NCBI GenBank assembly: GCA_023251875.1
Contig: JAHEXY010000007.1
Span: forward strand, 272,105-336,104
Source: Bacteroidota bacterium
Lineage (GTDB): Bacteria; Bacteroidota; Bacteroidia; JAHEXY01
Direction: 5' to 3'
Length of the DNA: 64,000 nt
Shown: positions 9,245 to 18,260 of the stretch, in pieces
How the letters are laid out: each line of letters starts with the position of its first letter
Numbering within the stretch: the first letter of the stretch is position 1
Translations under genes and position numbers: made by a program
Notes under the pieces: model-generated
Seen by the model: only the letters and a program-made list of their open reading frames with translations
Database searches by the model: none
Told to the model about the DNA's origin: nothing

Positions 9245-10999
9245 TTACAGCCCTTCCAAACTTTTTTCATCACCCGGTTTTGCCACAACATAGTTTCCAA
9301 TAATGAGATAATCAATATCCGCACGTTCAAAACTGTGTACTGCATCAGATGGCGTACAAACAATAGGTTCTCCTTTAATATTAAAAGAAGTATTAATGAG
9401 TACAGAATAGCCTGTTTCTTTTTTAAAAGCTTCGAGCAATTCTTTCATTTGAGAATTTTCAGTTTTGCTTACCGTTTGTATGCGAACCGTATTATCAACA
9501 TGGGTAATGGAAGGTAATTTTTCTCTGTATTCTTCAAGCACAGAATATACCAATAACATAAAGGGATTTGGATAATCACAATCAAAATATTTTCCGCAAT
9601 CTTCTTCTAATACAATTGCAGCAAATGGTCTAAAGCCTTCACGAAATTTTACTCTTGCATTCAACACATTTTTCATTTCAGCAATAAGTGGTGAGGCAAT
9701 AATACTTCTATTGCCCAATGCGCGTGGGCCAAATTCCATACGACCTTGAAACCATCCGATTATTTTTCCTTCTTTTAATTTTTTAGCAGCAAAGGCTGCA
9801 TAATTTTTTTGCGTTTTTACGTAAGGTAAATTGTAATGCTTTATTGCCAATTCATATTCTGCATCATTATAGCCATTGCCCATAAAGGCAGTATCCATTA
9901 CATACTCTCGTTTATTACCGAGTAGGGCATGGTTGAGATAAAATGCACTTCCTAACGAAGTACCCGAATCTCCTGCAGCAGGCTGAATATACATATTTTT
10001 AAAAATGCCTTCTTTTGCCATTAAACCATTGGTAACACTATTTAATCCAACTCCTCCGGCAATACAAATATTTTCTGATTTTGTAGTTTTTTTCAAATGG
10101 CGAGCCATGTGTAAAATCACATCTTCAACAATTTGTTGAGCGGCAGCAGCAACATTTAATTCTTTTTCATTCCAGTTTTTTCCTTCTGTTTTTGAAGTGC
10201 CAAATATATCTGTAAACTTTTTTGTTACTCCCGTTTTACGTGTGTAATGGTAACAGAAATAAGTCATGTCTAATGTAAAACCTCCATCATCGGTAAGATG
10301 AATGAGTTTTTTCATTTTAAAATACTCTTCATTATCATGTTTGCCATAAGAAGCTAATCCCATCAATTTTCCTGGGCCTTCAATTAATGCAAATCCTAAA
10401 TGTCTTGATATGGCTTGATAAAAAGCACCTAATGAATAAGGCGTATCAATGGTGGTAAGCTTGGTTATTTTATTTCCTTTACCATACGCAAGCATGGCCG
10501 TAGTCCACTCCCCTGCCCCATCAATCGTTAAAATTGCGGCTTCTTCAAATGGAGAACAAAAAAAAGCACTGGATGCATGGCACATGTGGTGCTCAATCAT
10601 GTGAAATTTAAATTTTGCTTTATCTCCCGGAAAAAGTTCTTGCAAAGTTTGAGGCAGTTTTTTCATCTTAGGCAAATAATTAAGCATGCCTAAGTTTTCT
10701 TCAACAGAAAAATTACGTTGCTCACGAAGTAGCGATGGAATTTTGTCAAAGTATTTAAAAAGAAAAATCGGAATTTTAGAATAGGAAATACTGGGCTTCC
10801 AAAAAAAAGTTACATGATCAATGTCAGAAAGTTTCAGATTGGCATAACGCAAACATTCTTTAATAGCATTTATAGGGATATCGCCAGAATGTTTTTTCCT
10901 ATTCAAACGTTCTTCTTCTACCGCAAAAACTAGTTTGTTATCAACAACTAAACTAGCTGCTGAATCATGTCCGTAACAATTAAATCCAAGTATATTCAT
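9245..10999 (-). CDS. Carbamoyltransferase of the NodU/CmcH/TobZ family
   Basis: Transfers a carbamoyl group from carbamoyl phosphate, via carbamoyl-adenylate, to a hydroxyl on a small molecule or sugar. The 584-residue protein shows the Kae1-like N-terminal domain (GFNCYGHDSAASLV, EERLNRKKH, the metal-site MIEHHMCHASSAF, ILTIDGAGEW) and the C-terminal carbamoyltransferase domain (FQGRMEFGPRALGNRSIIA, FRPFAAIVLEE, LINTSFNIKGEPIV, IGNYVV). Length and motifs are standard for the family. It is the last gene of a glycosyltransferase operon, so its substrate is more likely a surface sugar residue than an antibiotic; that is inference from context. NodU in rhizobia carbamoylates a lipo-chitooligosaccharide. 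Confidence 0.92.
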   Translation of the reverse strand: MNILGFNCYGHDSAASLVVDNKLVFAVEEERLNRKKHSGDIPINAIKECLRYANLKLSDIDHVTFFWKPSISYSKIPIFLFKYFDKIPSLLREQRNFSVEENLGMLNYLPKMKKLPQTLQELFPGDKAKFKFHMIEHHMCHASSAFFCSPFEEAAILTIDGAGEWTTAMLAYGKGNKITKLTTIDTPYSLGAFYQAISRHLGFALIEGPGKLMGLASYGKHDNEEYFKMKKLIHLTDDGGFTLDMTYFCYHYTRKTGVTKKFTDIFGTSKTEGKNWNEKELNVAAAAQQIVEDVILHMARHLKKTTKSENICIAGGVGLNSVTNGLMAKEGIFKNMYIQPAAGDSGTSLGSAFYLNHALLGNKREYVMDTAFMGNGYNDAEYELAIKHYNLPYVKTQKNYAAFAAKKLKEGKIIGWFQGRMEFGPRALGNRSIIASPLIAEMKNVLNARVKFREGFRPFAAIVLEEDCGKYFDCDYPNPFMLLVYSVLEEYREKLPSITHVDNTVRIQTVSKTENSQMKELLEAFKKETGYSVLINTSFNIKGEPIVCTPSDAVHSFERADIDYLIIGNYVVAKPGDEKSLEGL

Positions 11000-11006
11000 T
11001 TATTTT

Positions 11007-11068
11007 CGTTATTCGTTATTCGTTATTAGAACATGGTCGCGTATTGACGAACAACTAACAACTAATAA
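11007..11068. repeat. Intergenic GTTATTCG / AACAACTAAC repeat
   Basis: Three tandem CGTTATT units are followed by a CGAACAACTAACAACTAATA block that is roughly the reverse complement of the same theme. Similar low-complexity blocks sit at 47101-47180 and 53513-53550, always between genes. This looks like a dispersed intergenic repeat; role unknown. Confidence 0.5.
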
Positions 11069-13147
11069 CTATTTTTTACTTCTTTCACTCATGGCCCAAT
11101 TTAAATTCCCTTTCAGTAATTCATTATTGGGATTAATTTTCATACCCTTATTCCCCGCTTCAATGGCTTTATCCCATTGTTTAAGCATATCATATGCGTA
11201 ACACATATTATTATAAGCAAGGTCATAATCTGGTTTTAATTTGAGGGCATCTTCAGCAGCTTTTATAGCTAATTCATATTTACCAACATTACAAAATTCA
11301 AGGCTCAGATCAATATAATGTTCAGGACTAGGTTCTTCTTTTGCTTTTATAATTGCCGCATCTAATTTTGTTGCGCCCGATGGCAATTGTTGTAATAAAT
11401 TATTTAATGAATTTAAACTAATATGATTCGGACTCACACTTAAACCTTGCTGTGCAAAATTTTTAGCCTCATCAATTCTATTTTGTGAACGCAACCAATT
11501 GGCATAATAATAATAACTCTCCGGATTACGACCATCCAAACGTAATGCATATTTAAAATTATCTTCTGCTTCTACGGGTTTATTCGTTGCTGCATCCAAG
11601 ATGCCAAGGTTTACATAAATGTAGGGATAGTAGGGATACAAGGCTTTTGCTCTTGTGTAATAATCAAGCGCTCCTGGATAATCTCCTTTTCCCATAAGTG
11701 CGTTTCCGTAATTCATTAGACCTCGTCCATTGTTGGGGCTTTTTAAAGCTACATCATGCCACAGCGTTTCTCCACTACTCCATACTTCAACTCTTGTACG
11801 TATTCCAATTGTATGTGCACACAATACAAGCCATGCAGAGGCAACAATTGCAATACTTAATAAGCTGTTATTTACTATCTTTTTCTCAAACTTTACAATT
11901 AACAATGCCAAGGACCATATAGTAGCCATTGTTAATCCTATGTAAGGGAAAAAAGTACGATGATCGTTCAATACTTCTGCAAAGGGAAAGAAAGTAGAAG
12001 TAGGAACCAAGGCAATAAAAAACCAAAGTATACCAAATGTAATGGGTTTTGTTTTTTCTTGTTTTGAAGCAATAAAGGCAATTGCAATTAAACCCATAAT
12101 AAATAAAATCCCCACAATAATTCTATCATCAAAAATATTTCTTATTAAGCCCCAATCTGTATCGGCAGAAAGATTAAAAGGAAAAAAGAAATTATTAAAA
12201 TAATGAACTGCTACAAAAGTTTCTGTTTGCAAATACACCAATCTATCACTTAGGGTTGTTCCTGCTCCAGAAGTCCATGTGGGAGGAGTTTTATGCATTG
12301 ACCAAGCAAAAAGAAAAAAAGCTAAAATAAATAAGGGAATAGTTTTGAGAAGTGTTTTTATTCCTTGTGAAGTTTTTTCTCCGTTGAATAATTGCCCCAA
12401 TGAAATTTTATCTTCAAATAATACAATAAAAACAAATAAAAGGGGGGCAATCATAATTGCAGGTTCTTTTACAAAAAAACCAATCAGAATGGGAATCATA
12501 TACAGATAGAATTTTCGCCACATGGGCTTATACATATATATAACCATTGCCAATACAATCATTAATGTTGAAAAAGAATCGGAGCGAGAAATGATGTAAG
12601 TAATGGTTTCAACATTGGCCGTATGAAGCATGTAAAATGCTGTGGCAAATAATGCAAAAAAGGGAGTCCAGCGATGTTGTAGAGAAATAGAAAATATTTT
12701 ATTGAACATGAGGAACAATAAAAAACCAAGAATTATATAAGTAAAGAAAATATCGAGATGAAAATAATAGGGATCAGGATTGTTTTTACCTCCCATTTTT
12801 TGCCCTATCCAAAAATCAATTGCATTTAATGTTGTTAACCCCGGACGATAAGCTTGATTCGCAGGCAATGAACTTGTTGTAGTGGCATCAACAAAAAAAA
12901 GGGGAATATTTTTTATATCACGAATGTATTGATTGCTACAAATGGTATGGTCATCGTCAAAATGAAATGGATTATGAAAATGATCTTTATATCCATATAT
13001 CAATAATACAAATACAACAAATGCGGAAATAAGAAAAACTATTTTTGTTCCGCTAAACATATAATTTTTATTGGATTCGGTGTTTTTGCCGGAGCCCATA
13101 AATTTGCCAAAATTATTGGAGAGGTTCTCTAATGCGTTATTGCTCAT
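11069..13147 (-). CDS. GT-C membrane glycosyltransferase with C-terminal TPR repeats (TMTC-like)
   Basis: Predicted polytopic membrane protein that would transfer a lipid-linked sugar on the periplasmic side. The first transmembrane helix is near residues 30-52. It is followed by a periplasmic loop with an acidic cluster (HFDDDHTIC near 65), matching the catalytic Asp pair of GT-C enzymes, then about ten further hydrophobic segments. From about residue 475 to the end there are tetratricopeptide repeats (NYGNALMGKGDYPGALDYY, VNLGILDAATNKPVEAEDNF, YNNMCYAYDMLKQWDKAIEA). Membrane GT-C plus TPR is the layout of eukaryotic TMTC O-mannosyltransferases and of several bacterial homologues. The start overlaps the stop of the upstream gene by four bases, so the operon is translationally coupled. 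Sugar and acceptor unknown. Confidence 0.8.
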   Translation of the reverse strand: MSNNALENLSNNFGKFMGSGKNTESNKNYMFSGTKIVFLISAFVVFVLLIYGYKDHFHNPFHFDDDHTICSNQYIRDIKNIPLFFVDATTTSSLPANQAYRPGLTTLNAIDFWIGQKMGGKNNPDPYYFHLDIFFTYIILGFLLFLMFNKIFSISLQHRWTPFFALFATAFYMLHTANVETITYIISRSDSFSTLMIVLAMVIYMYKPMWRKFYLYMIPILIGFFVKEPAIMIAPLLFVFIVLFEDKISLGQLFNGEKTSQGIKTLLKTIPLFILAFFLFAWSMHKTPPTWTSGAGTTLSDRLVYLQTETFVAVHYFNNFFFPFNLSADTDWGLIRNIFDDRIIVGILFIMGLIAIAFIASKQEKTKPITFGILWFFIALVPTSTFFPFAEVLNDHRTFFPYIGLTMATIWSLALLIVKFEKKIVNNSLLSIAIVASAWLVLCAHTIGIRTRVEVWSSGETLWHDVALKSPNNGRGLMNYGNALMGKGDYPGALDYYTRAKALYPYYPYIYVNLGILDAATNKPVEAEDNFKYALRLDGRNPESYYYYANWLRSQNRIDEAKNFAQQGLSVSPNHISLNSLNNLLQQLPSGATKLDAAIIKAKEEPSPEHYIDLSLEFCNVGKYELAIKAAEDALKLKPDYDLAYNNMCYAYDMLKQWDKAIEAGNKGMKINPNNELLKGNLNWAMSERSKK

Positions 13148-15396
13148 TTTTTATCTAAACTTTGTACGGCAAGATTAAGATTATTTTTAGCTAAATCAAA
13201 GTTTGGATTTATTTTCAATGCTTGTTCGCAAGCTTCTTTTGCTTTAGTGTAATTGCCCATTACATTATAGCACGAACAAATGTTATTGTATGCAATTGCA
13301 TTATCAGGTATTAATTGCAAACTTTTTTTACAATAATAAATGCATCTTTCATACTGGCCAATATTATAATATACAACACTTAAATTTACATATTGATTTG
13401 CTTTAACAAGGGCATCAAACTTTTCTTTCAGTAGGGTTTTGGCTAATTGTACATTGCCTTTTGCTAAATCAAATGCAGGATTAATCTTTATTGCTTTTTC
13501 TCCTGCATTAATAGCATCTTCATACAAAGCTAAATTATTTAATGAACTGCAAATGTTGTTGTATGCAATAGCATTATTTGAATCGATACTTATTGCTTTT
13601 TCACAAGCTTGAATGCAGCCTAAATAATCTTTGTTATTGTATAATAATAAACTATTATTAACTAGCTCGTTTGCATCTGTACTTGTATTGGGGTTTTGTT
13701 TGACTTGATCTAAGCCATTATTTGCAGCATAGATCAATGGGTTTTTTACAATGGCAAATACAGGAGTCCCATTAATATCTTTTTCATATACTTCTCCTAA
13801 TGGAGGCCAGTTATTAAACAATGCAGGGTCTGCTTTTGCCTGTACGGGTAGCACAATTGAATAATCCCAGTCAAAAGTTGCATCTGCAGCTCTTACATAT
13901 TTTAAATACTTGTATTTATTTGTGAAATGTTCACAGCTTTCGTTTTCTCCGTACCAACACCGTACACGAATAGGAGTACTTGTGTTTGAATCGGTATTTT
14001 CAGCAATCCATTCAACGGCTTGTTTAATGCTGGTTCCATAATAATCTATTTCGTAATTTTTAAAAGCGCCATTTATGCCACCAATGGTAGGGCTAAAATA
14101 AAAACTCTCGAAAGGATGGTTTTTTGCCATAAATAATAATGGATCTAAAACAAACAAGAGTAGAAATCCCCAAGCTGCATAATAAAAATAAGATTGGATA
14201 TTTTTGAGATAGTATAGTAATTTATCCCACATGGCTGCAACACAAACAACCAGCGATGGATATACAAATAAAGCATGGCGCCAGCCGTCATATACATTTG
14301 ATTTTTTTATGATGATGTAGAAAACAGGAAAGAGCGCGGTGAAAAGGACAAGAAAAAACCACCTCTCCCCGGCCCTCTCCAAAGGAGAGGGAGTTGAAGC
14401 ATTGTCGTTATTAGTATCGCTAAATAAATTAGTGTTTGTTTTTTTGTGAATTAGGTTTAGAATAAAGAGCAATGGCGCAATTACAAAACTTGCAGAAATA
14501 AATAAAGGAGTTGTGATATAAATCCATTTAGGAATGTAATACCAAGGAATTTCCCATTTGTGAATCCAATGGCTCTCAAATAAATTATAAGAATCAAATG
14601 CTTCATAATTTGCCATTTGCTGTAATGCATTTAGGGGATGTGTAAATGGATTCGTTAATCCGTATGGCCAGAATACAAGTCCGAATAAATAACCAAGTAG
14701 TAGTATTACAAAGAGGGTTTTAAATGACTTCTTTATTTTCTTTATCTGTTCTTCATCTAATTGATTATTTACAGAAAATAAATAAATGATTTTTGCAATG
14801 GCAAATAAAACCAAATAGGCCATTAATAAAATTCCGCCAATCCGAATGTTGATGGATAAAGCAATTCCTGCAATAAGAAAGATGATTGTTTTTAAAGAAG
14901 GGCTTGGATATTCTCTAATAAACTTTATCAGAAAATAAATGGAAATAATATAAGATGCGGCAAAAGGAATATCTTTTGAATTATACATCGAATGCCCAAA
15001 GAAAACAGGAGTGAGGAAAATAAACCACAATGCAAATAAGGCCGATCGCCAACCATTTAAAAGTTTTGCAGTAAGTCCGGTAAATAACAGCGCTAGAAAA
15101 CCGAAAAAAGCAGTAATAAAATGGTGTACATTGTATTCGTCTCCTACTACTATCTTGTATGCAATGGCACTCATTACTTCTATAACTCCACCATATAAAT
15201 GCATTAATTTTTCCTGATTGATATAGCTGGTATCTTTAAAACCTGAGGAGTAAAATTTTAATACTTTCTTTCCATAATCAATTTGAATGGGCTCATCCCA
15301 GCAAATACCAAATTGATGGCTTACAGCAAGCATGTATACCAGCATTAAAAATGCCGAAATACCAAAAATGAACTTTATGTTTTTTTCTTTAAACAC
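13144..15396 (-). CDS. GT-C (GT39-like) membrane glycosyltransferase with C-terminal TPR repeats
   Basis: Polytopic membrane glycosyltransferase of the PMT/ArnT type. The first loop after TM1 carries GICWDEPIQIDYG near residues 30-42, with the Asp-Glu pair expected for a lipid-phosphate-sugar-dependent GT-C enzyme. Roughly ten hydrophobic segments follow to about residue 430, then a soluble region and TPR units from about 575 (AYNNICSSLNNLALYEDAIN, AYNNICSCYNVMGNYTKAKE). The start is GTG at 15394-15396, overlapping the TAG of the upstream gene by one base (TAGTG). An in-frame palindromic repeat at 14361-14394 codes for the peptide TPSPLERAGER in a loop near residue 340 and is probably an insertion. 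The order and TPR tail match the downstream gene. Confidence 0.8.
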   Translation of the reverse strand: MFKEKNIKFIFGISAFLMLVYMLAVSHQFGICWDEPIQIDYGKKVLKFYSSGFKDTSYINQEKLMHLYGGVIEVMSAIAYKIVVGDEYNVHHFITAFFGFLALLFTGLTAKLLNGWRSALFALWFIFLTPVFFGHSMYNSKDIPFAASYIISIYFLIKFIREYPSPSLKTIIFLIAGIALSINIRIGGILLMAYLVLFAIAKIIYLFSVNNQLDEEQIKKIKKSFKTLFVILLLGYLFGLVFWPYGLTNPFTHPLNALQQMANYEAFDSYNLFESHWIHKWEIPWYYIPKWIYITTPLFISASFVIAPLLFILNLIHKKTNTNLFSDTNNDNASTPSPLERAGERWFFLVLFTALFPVFYIIIKKSNVYDGWRHALFVYPSLVVCVAAMWDKLLYYLKNIQSYFYYAAWGFLLLFVLDPLLFMAKNHPFESFYFSPTIGGINGAFKNYEIDYYGTSIKQAVEWIAENTDSNTSTPIRVRCWYGENESCEHFTNKYKYLKYVRAADATFDWDYSIVLPVQAKADPALFNNWPPLGEVYEKDINGTPVFAIVKNPLIYAANNGLDQVKQNPNTSTDANELVNNSLLLYNNKDYLGCIQACEKAISIDSNNAIAYNNICSSLNNLALYEDAINAGEKAIKINPAFDLAKGNVQLAKTLLKEKFDALVKANQYVNLSVVYYNIGQYERCIYYCKKSLQLIPDNAIAYNNICSCYNVMGNYTKAKEACEQALKINPNFDLAKNNLNLAVQSLDKK
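14361..14394. repeat. Palindromic repeat inserted in frame within a GT-C gene
   Basis: ACCTCTCCCC, GG, CCCTCTCC, AAA, GGAGAGGGAG: same core as the intergenic copies. It lies wholly inside the open frame of 13144-15396 and encodes SPLERAGER on the coding strand, in a predicted loop between membrane segments, without breaking the frame. Confidence 0.75.
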
Positions 15397-16958
15397 TAGT
15401 GTTGTTCGTATATTTTTACTTTATATTTTCTCTCTTGTAATAAATTTCTATCATGGATATTATGGCCCTCATAAGAATAAGCTAAGAAACCTAAAAAATG
15501 TTCCCCTTCATATATTAATTTTTCATTGTTTGTTTTCTGATAAGGGGTAAACTGATCGTATACCGGATAAAAAAAACAAGAGTTGATTACCGTATAGTAA
15601 ATTCCATTCGTATATGGCGCTGACTTTATTGTGTCAGTGGGTGGTGGAGAATAATAAGGAAATACCATTGGCGTTTCTTCAATAAAATGTTGGGGGTAAA
15701 CACTGGTATAAATATTTACACCATTTTTATACAATACATCTCTTGGATAGGCTAGTGAATAATATTGGATATTGAAATGCACAAATGAAATAAGAGACAA
15801 ACTTATTAATCCACAATATACCCCTCTCCTTTGGAGAGGGGAAAGGGGAGAGGTGCTGATCAAACCCAATGTAGCCCAAATAGCAAAGGGAAAATAAATA
15901 TGTACGAGCCTGCCATGAAAAACCATTTTATGAAATATTGTTGCAAGTGAACCATGAAAAAGGTAGCCTGCTAACATAACAAGAATAATTAAATCGAGCT
16001 TACCGCTTGTTCGCATATAGGCTAATCCATTTTTATACGCTCTAAAAACTGAAAAGAAGATAAATAGTAAAGTGGTTGGCAATAAAATATAGCCAATTGG
16101 TTTTTCTACTTGCAAAAAATATTTGCCCATAAATACCAAGCCTTCTTCAAAACTACCTTGAGTAATGGTTTGAGAAATTCTAGTGCTTCCTGCATAAAAG
16201 GAATTATTGCCCATCATGCTTAATGCTTGAAAAAATATAAGTACAGAAAATGCCGCTAGCCCATAGCTAAGTATTTTTCTGAATTTAATTATAGAAAACA
16301 AATCGTCCTGATCTAAAAAGAAAATTAAAGCCCCAAACAATGCTACAAAGTAATAATGGCCGGGATAAATGGTGTATTGAAAACCAGTCATAAATCCAAT
16401 CAATTCTATAGAACGTAAGTCTATTGCATTATTTGATTTTTTAAGCTTGTTGAGGAAATAATACAGAATAAATAAGGCAAACAGGAATGATGTTTCGTAG
16501 GGCAGAATATGCCTAATATAGATATTGTTTGTAACCAGAAGGGAGAATGTAATTGTTCCTACAATAGCTATAAATATATCTTCTTCAAAAAGTAACAACG
16601 TTATTTGATAAAATAAAAAGGAAATCAATAATGAAATTAACACATTAAATAAAACAGGAATCAAAAGAGAATTTGGATTTTCTATTGGCAGTCCTGTTGT
16701 TTTAAAAATGATGTATTGAATACATGCTGGTAGTAGCCTTGTAATTACATCTCCGGGCCTGCCATCGGTATTTGAAACTTCATAACAAAATCCTGAGAAA
16801 TCCAATTGTGCTATTTTTTTTACTGCATTTACGGATGATAAGTATCTTGTTTCATCATAAAAAGAAAATGCACCTCGATCAACCAATGTCAATCGGTAAA
16901 TTGCCATGATACCCAAGAAAAAAAAGATAAGATTCTTCTTTTGTAAAAGTTTTATCAT
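15396..16958 (-). CDS. GT-C-type polytopic membrane glycosyltransferase, no TPR tail
   Basis: 520-residue multi-spanning membrane protein with TM1 near residues 10-25 and then VDRGAFSFYDETRYLSSV, where the Asp-Glu of FYDE occupies the position of the GT-C catalytic acidic residues (compare ICWDE in the next gene). About ten hydrophobic segments follow and a short soluble C-terminus. Family assignment rests on topology and the acidic loop, not on strong motifs. A palindromic repeat at 15821-15854 encodes STSPLSPLQRRGV in frame near residue 375. It starts two bases after the GT2 gene ends and its TAG overlaps the next GTG, so it is tightly packed in the operon. Substrate unknown. Confidence 0.72.
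   Translation of the reverse strand: MIKLLQKKNLIFFFLGIMAIYRLTLVDRGAFSFYDETRYLSSVNAVKKIAQLDFSGFCYEVSNTDGRPGDVITRLLPACIQYIIFKTTGLPIENPNSLLIPVLFNVLISLLISFLFYQITLLLFEEDIFIAIVGTITFSLLVTNNIYIRHILPYETSFLFALFILYYFLNKLKKSNNAIDLRSIELIGFMTGFQYTIYPGHYYFVALFGALIFFLDQDDLFSIIKFRKILSYGLAAFSVLIFFQALSMMGNNSFYAGSTRISQTITQGSFEEGLVFMGKYFLQVEKPIGYILLPTTLLFIFFSVFRAYKNGLAYMRTSGKLDLIILVMLAGYLFHGSLATIFHKMVFHGRLVHIYFPFAIWATLGLISTSPLSPLQRRGVYCGLISLSLISFVHFNIQYYSLAYPRDVLYKNGVNIYTSVYPQHFIEETPMVFPYYSPPPTDTIKSAPYTNGIYYTVINSCFFYPVYDQFTPYQKTNNEKLIYEGEHFLGFLAYSYEGHNIHDRNLLQERKYKVKIYEQH
15821..15854. repeat. Palindromic repeat inserted in frame within a second GT-C gene
   Basis: CCCCTCTCCTTTGGAGAGGG followed by GAAAGGGGAGAGG forms a perfect 9-bp hairpin. 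On the coding strand it reads through as LSPLQRRGV without a stop. Same family as 14361-14394. Confidence 0.75.
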
Positions 16959-16960
16959 AT

Positions 16961-17698
16961 CTATTTTAAGTCTTTCTTAAATTTATGTGCGTTTAATCGA
17001 AACAAAAATATAACAAAAATAAGTTTTATGGTTTCTTTTAAAGCTTGAACCACCACTTTTGTTGATGCTCCTTTACTTACACCTGATTTTCGTTGATGGT
17101 ATACTGAAATGGTTTCAATGGCTCTGTTTTTTCTAATCAAAAGCTTTGAGCATATTTCGCTTTCGATTAAGGAACTTTTTAATCGTAAATCAAGATTTAC
17201 AATAGCCTCTCGCTTGTATATTTTCACCCAATTTACATCTCGCAAATCAATTCCCATAAAAATGGAATTCACTTTTTTATTGAAATATGAAAGAATATTT
17301 CTTTGTAATGAATAAATAGTGTTTTCTTTTCTGTAAAATGAAATGAACGTATTGAGATCAATATTAAAGAATGGAATAAGTTCATTAACATCAAACTGCC
17401 CATCTGCAGGTACTGCAGTAATATTTTCATATTGAGCATTAAAATAGCCCGATTTCAAAGCTTGACCTATTCCCAGATTTTTAGGATGGTATATTGCTTT
17501 TATATTGGGATATCTTTTTTCGGCTTCTTTAATTTTTTCTACAGAGCCATCCTTACTTCCATCGTCAACAATAATAATCTCAGACTGTGTACAATTTATT
17601 TTATTCAAAAAATTGTGCACAGAATCGATTACAGAAGTGATAGTGCCCGATTCGTTATAACAAAAAATCACTACAGACCATGATTGTTGTTGAGCCAT
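16961..17698 (-). CDS. Family 2 glycosyltransferase (dolichol-phosphate-mannose-synthase-like)
   Basis: Cytoplasmic GT-A enzyme expected to load a sugar from a nucleotide donor onto undecaprenyl phosphate, supplying the GT-C enzymes encoded just downstream. The 245-residue protein shows the GT2 start SVVIFCYNESGTITSVIDSV, the nucleotide-binding IIIVDDGSKDGS near residue 42, LGIGQALKSGYF, and the DxD-equivalent VPADGQFDVNELIPF near 95. There is no membrane segment apart from a weakly hydrophobic C-terminal stretch (LIFVIFLFRL) near 225. The pairing of a DPMS-like GT2 with GT-C transferases is the usual polyprenyl-phosphate-sugar arrangement. Two bases separate it from the next gene. Confidence 0.88.
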   Translation of the reverse strand: MAQQQSWSVVIFCYNESGTITSVIDSVHNFLNKINCTQSEIIIVDDGSKDGSVEKIKEAEKRYPNIKAIYHPKNLGIGQALKSGYFNAQYENITAVPADGQFDVNELIPFFNIDLNTFISFYRKENTIYSLQRNILSYFNKKVNSIFMGIDLRDVNWVKIYKREAIVNLDLRLKSSLIESEICSKLLIRKNRAIETISVYHQRKSGVSKGASTKVVVQALKETIKLIFVIFLFRLNAHKFKKDLK

Positions 17699-17713
17699 AG
17701 TAGTATCAGGAAA

Positions 17714-18163
17714 TTATTTTCCTTTTCCGGGAGGGTCGGTTTTAATTTCTCCTTTTAACTGCACATCTTGTAGTACTTTGGTGTCGGGAGTCATAATCTC
17801 ATCGTCTTTCCACTTGCCAGTATATTTTGCACCATCTGCCCACATAAAAGTTCCCCAACCATTTCTCTCATCATTATCCCACTCTCCAGTATATTTTTCA
17901 CCTGTTTTCCAATCATACGTTCCTAAATTAAATCGTAGACCATCTTTAAAATCCCCTATATATTTATCTCCATTGCTCCAAATATAAGTTCCTTTGCCAT
18001 TTTGTTTTCCCTTGCTCCAATTACCAACATATTGATCGCTATTGTCAAAAATATAAGTGCCATATCCATTATGGCAATTACCTTTAACACATTGGCTATA
18101 GACTTTAATTGAAAAACAAAGAGAGATAAATAAAAATGCTCTAATCATGAATTTTTTAATCAT
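17714..18163 (-). CDS. Exported MORN-repeat protein
   Basis: 149-residue protein with a signal peptide (about residues 1-23, ending VYSQC, which could also be read as a lipoprotein Cys) followed by five MORN-type repeats, each with a YxGxWxxGxxxGxGxY-like pattern (GNCHNGYGTYIFDNSDQY, GNWSKGKQNGKGTYIWSNGD, GDFKDGL, GEWDNDERNGWGTFMWADGA, GKWKDDE). MORN repeats form beta-hairpin arrays that bind partners or lipids; no specific role can be assigned. I start at the ATG at 18163; an ATG four codons upstream (18175) is equally open. It is the first gene of the minus-strand operon running to 9245 and is 15 bases from the GT2 gene. Confidence 0.8.
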   Translation of the reverse strand: MIKKFMIRAFLFISLCFSIKVYSQCVKGNCHNGYGTYIFDNSDQYVGNWSKGKQNGKGTYIWSNGDKYIGDFKDGLRFNLGTYDWKTGEKYTGEWDNDERNGWGTFMWADGAKYTGKWKDDEIMTPDTKVLQDVQLKGEIKTDPPGKGK

Positions 18164-18198
18164 TTTATGCTGCAATATAAAAATTATGTGGCACTTGC

Positions 18199-18206
18199 CA
18201 AATGTA
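18199..18206 (-). promoter_or_regulatory. Candidate -7 box for the glycosyltransferase operon
   Basis: CAAATGTA on the plus strand reads TACATTTG (TAnnTTTG) on the minus strand, about 36 bases before the MORN gene start. No obvious TTTG sits 20 bases further upstream, so this is weaker than the divergent gpmI promoter it shares the spacer with. Confidence 0.4.
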
Positions 18207-18207
18207 A

Positions 18208-18239
18208 TTGCTTTTTATGAATGAAATGAAGTAAATTTG
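18208..18239 (+). promoter_or_regulatory. gpmI promoter (-33 TTG, -7 TAAATTTG)
   Basis: TTG at 18208-18210, 21 bases, then TAAATTTG at 18232-18239. The predicted start site is near 18246, 15 bases before the gpmI ATG. The upstream in-frame TTG at 18237 falls inside the -7 box and so cannot be the translation start. Confidence 0.7.
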
Positions 18240-18260
18240 CACACTAAGAACATCAACATC

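Noticed and set aside
18237..18260. TTG start for GpmI eight codons upstream
   Set aside because: The TTG lies within the -7 promoter box, so it would not be transcribed.
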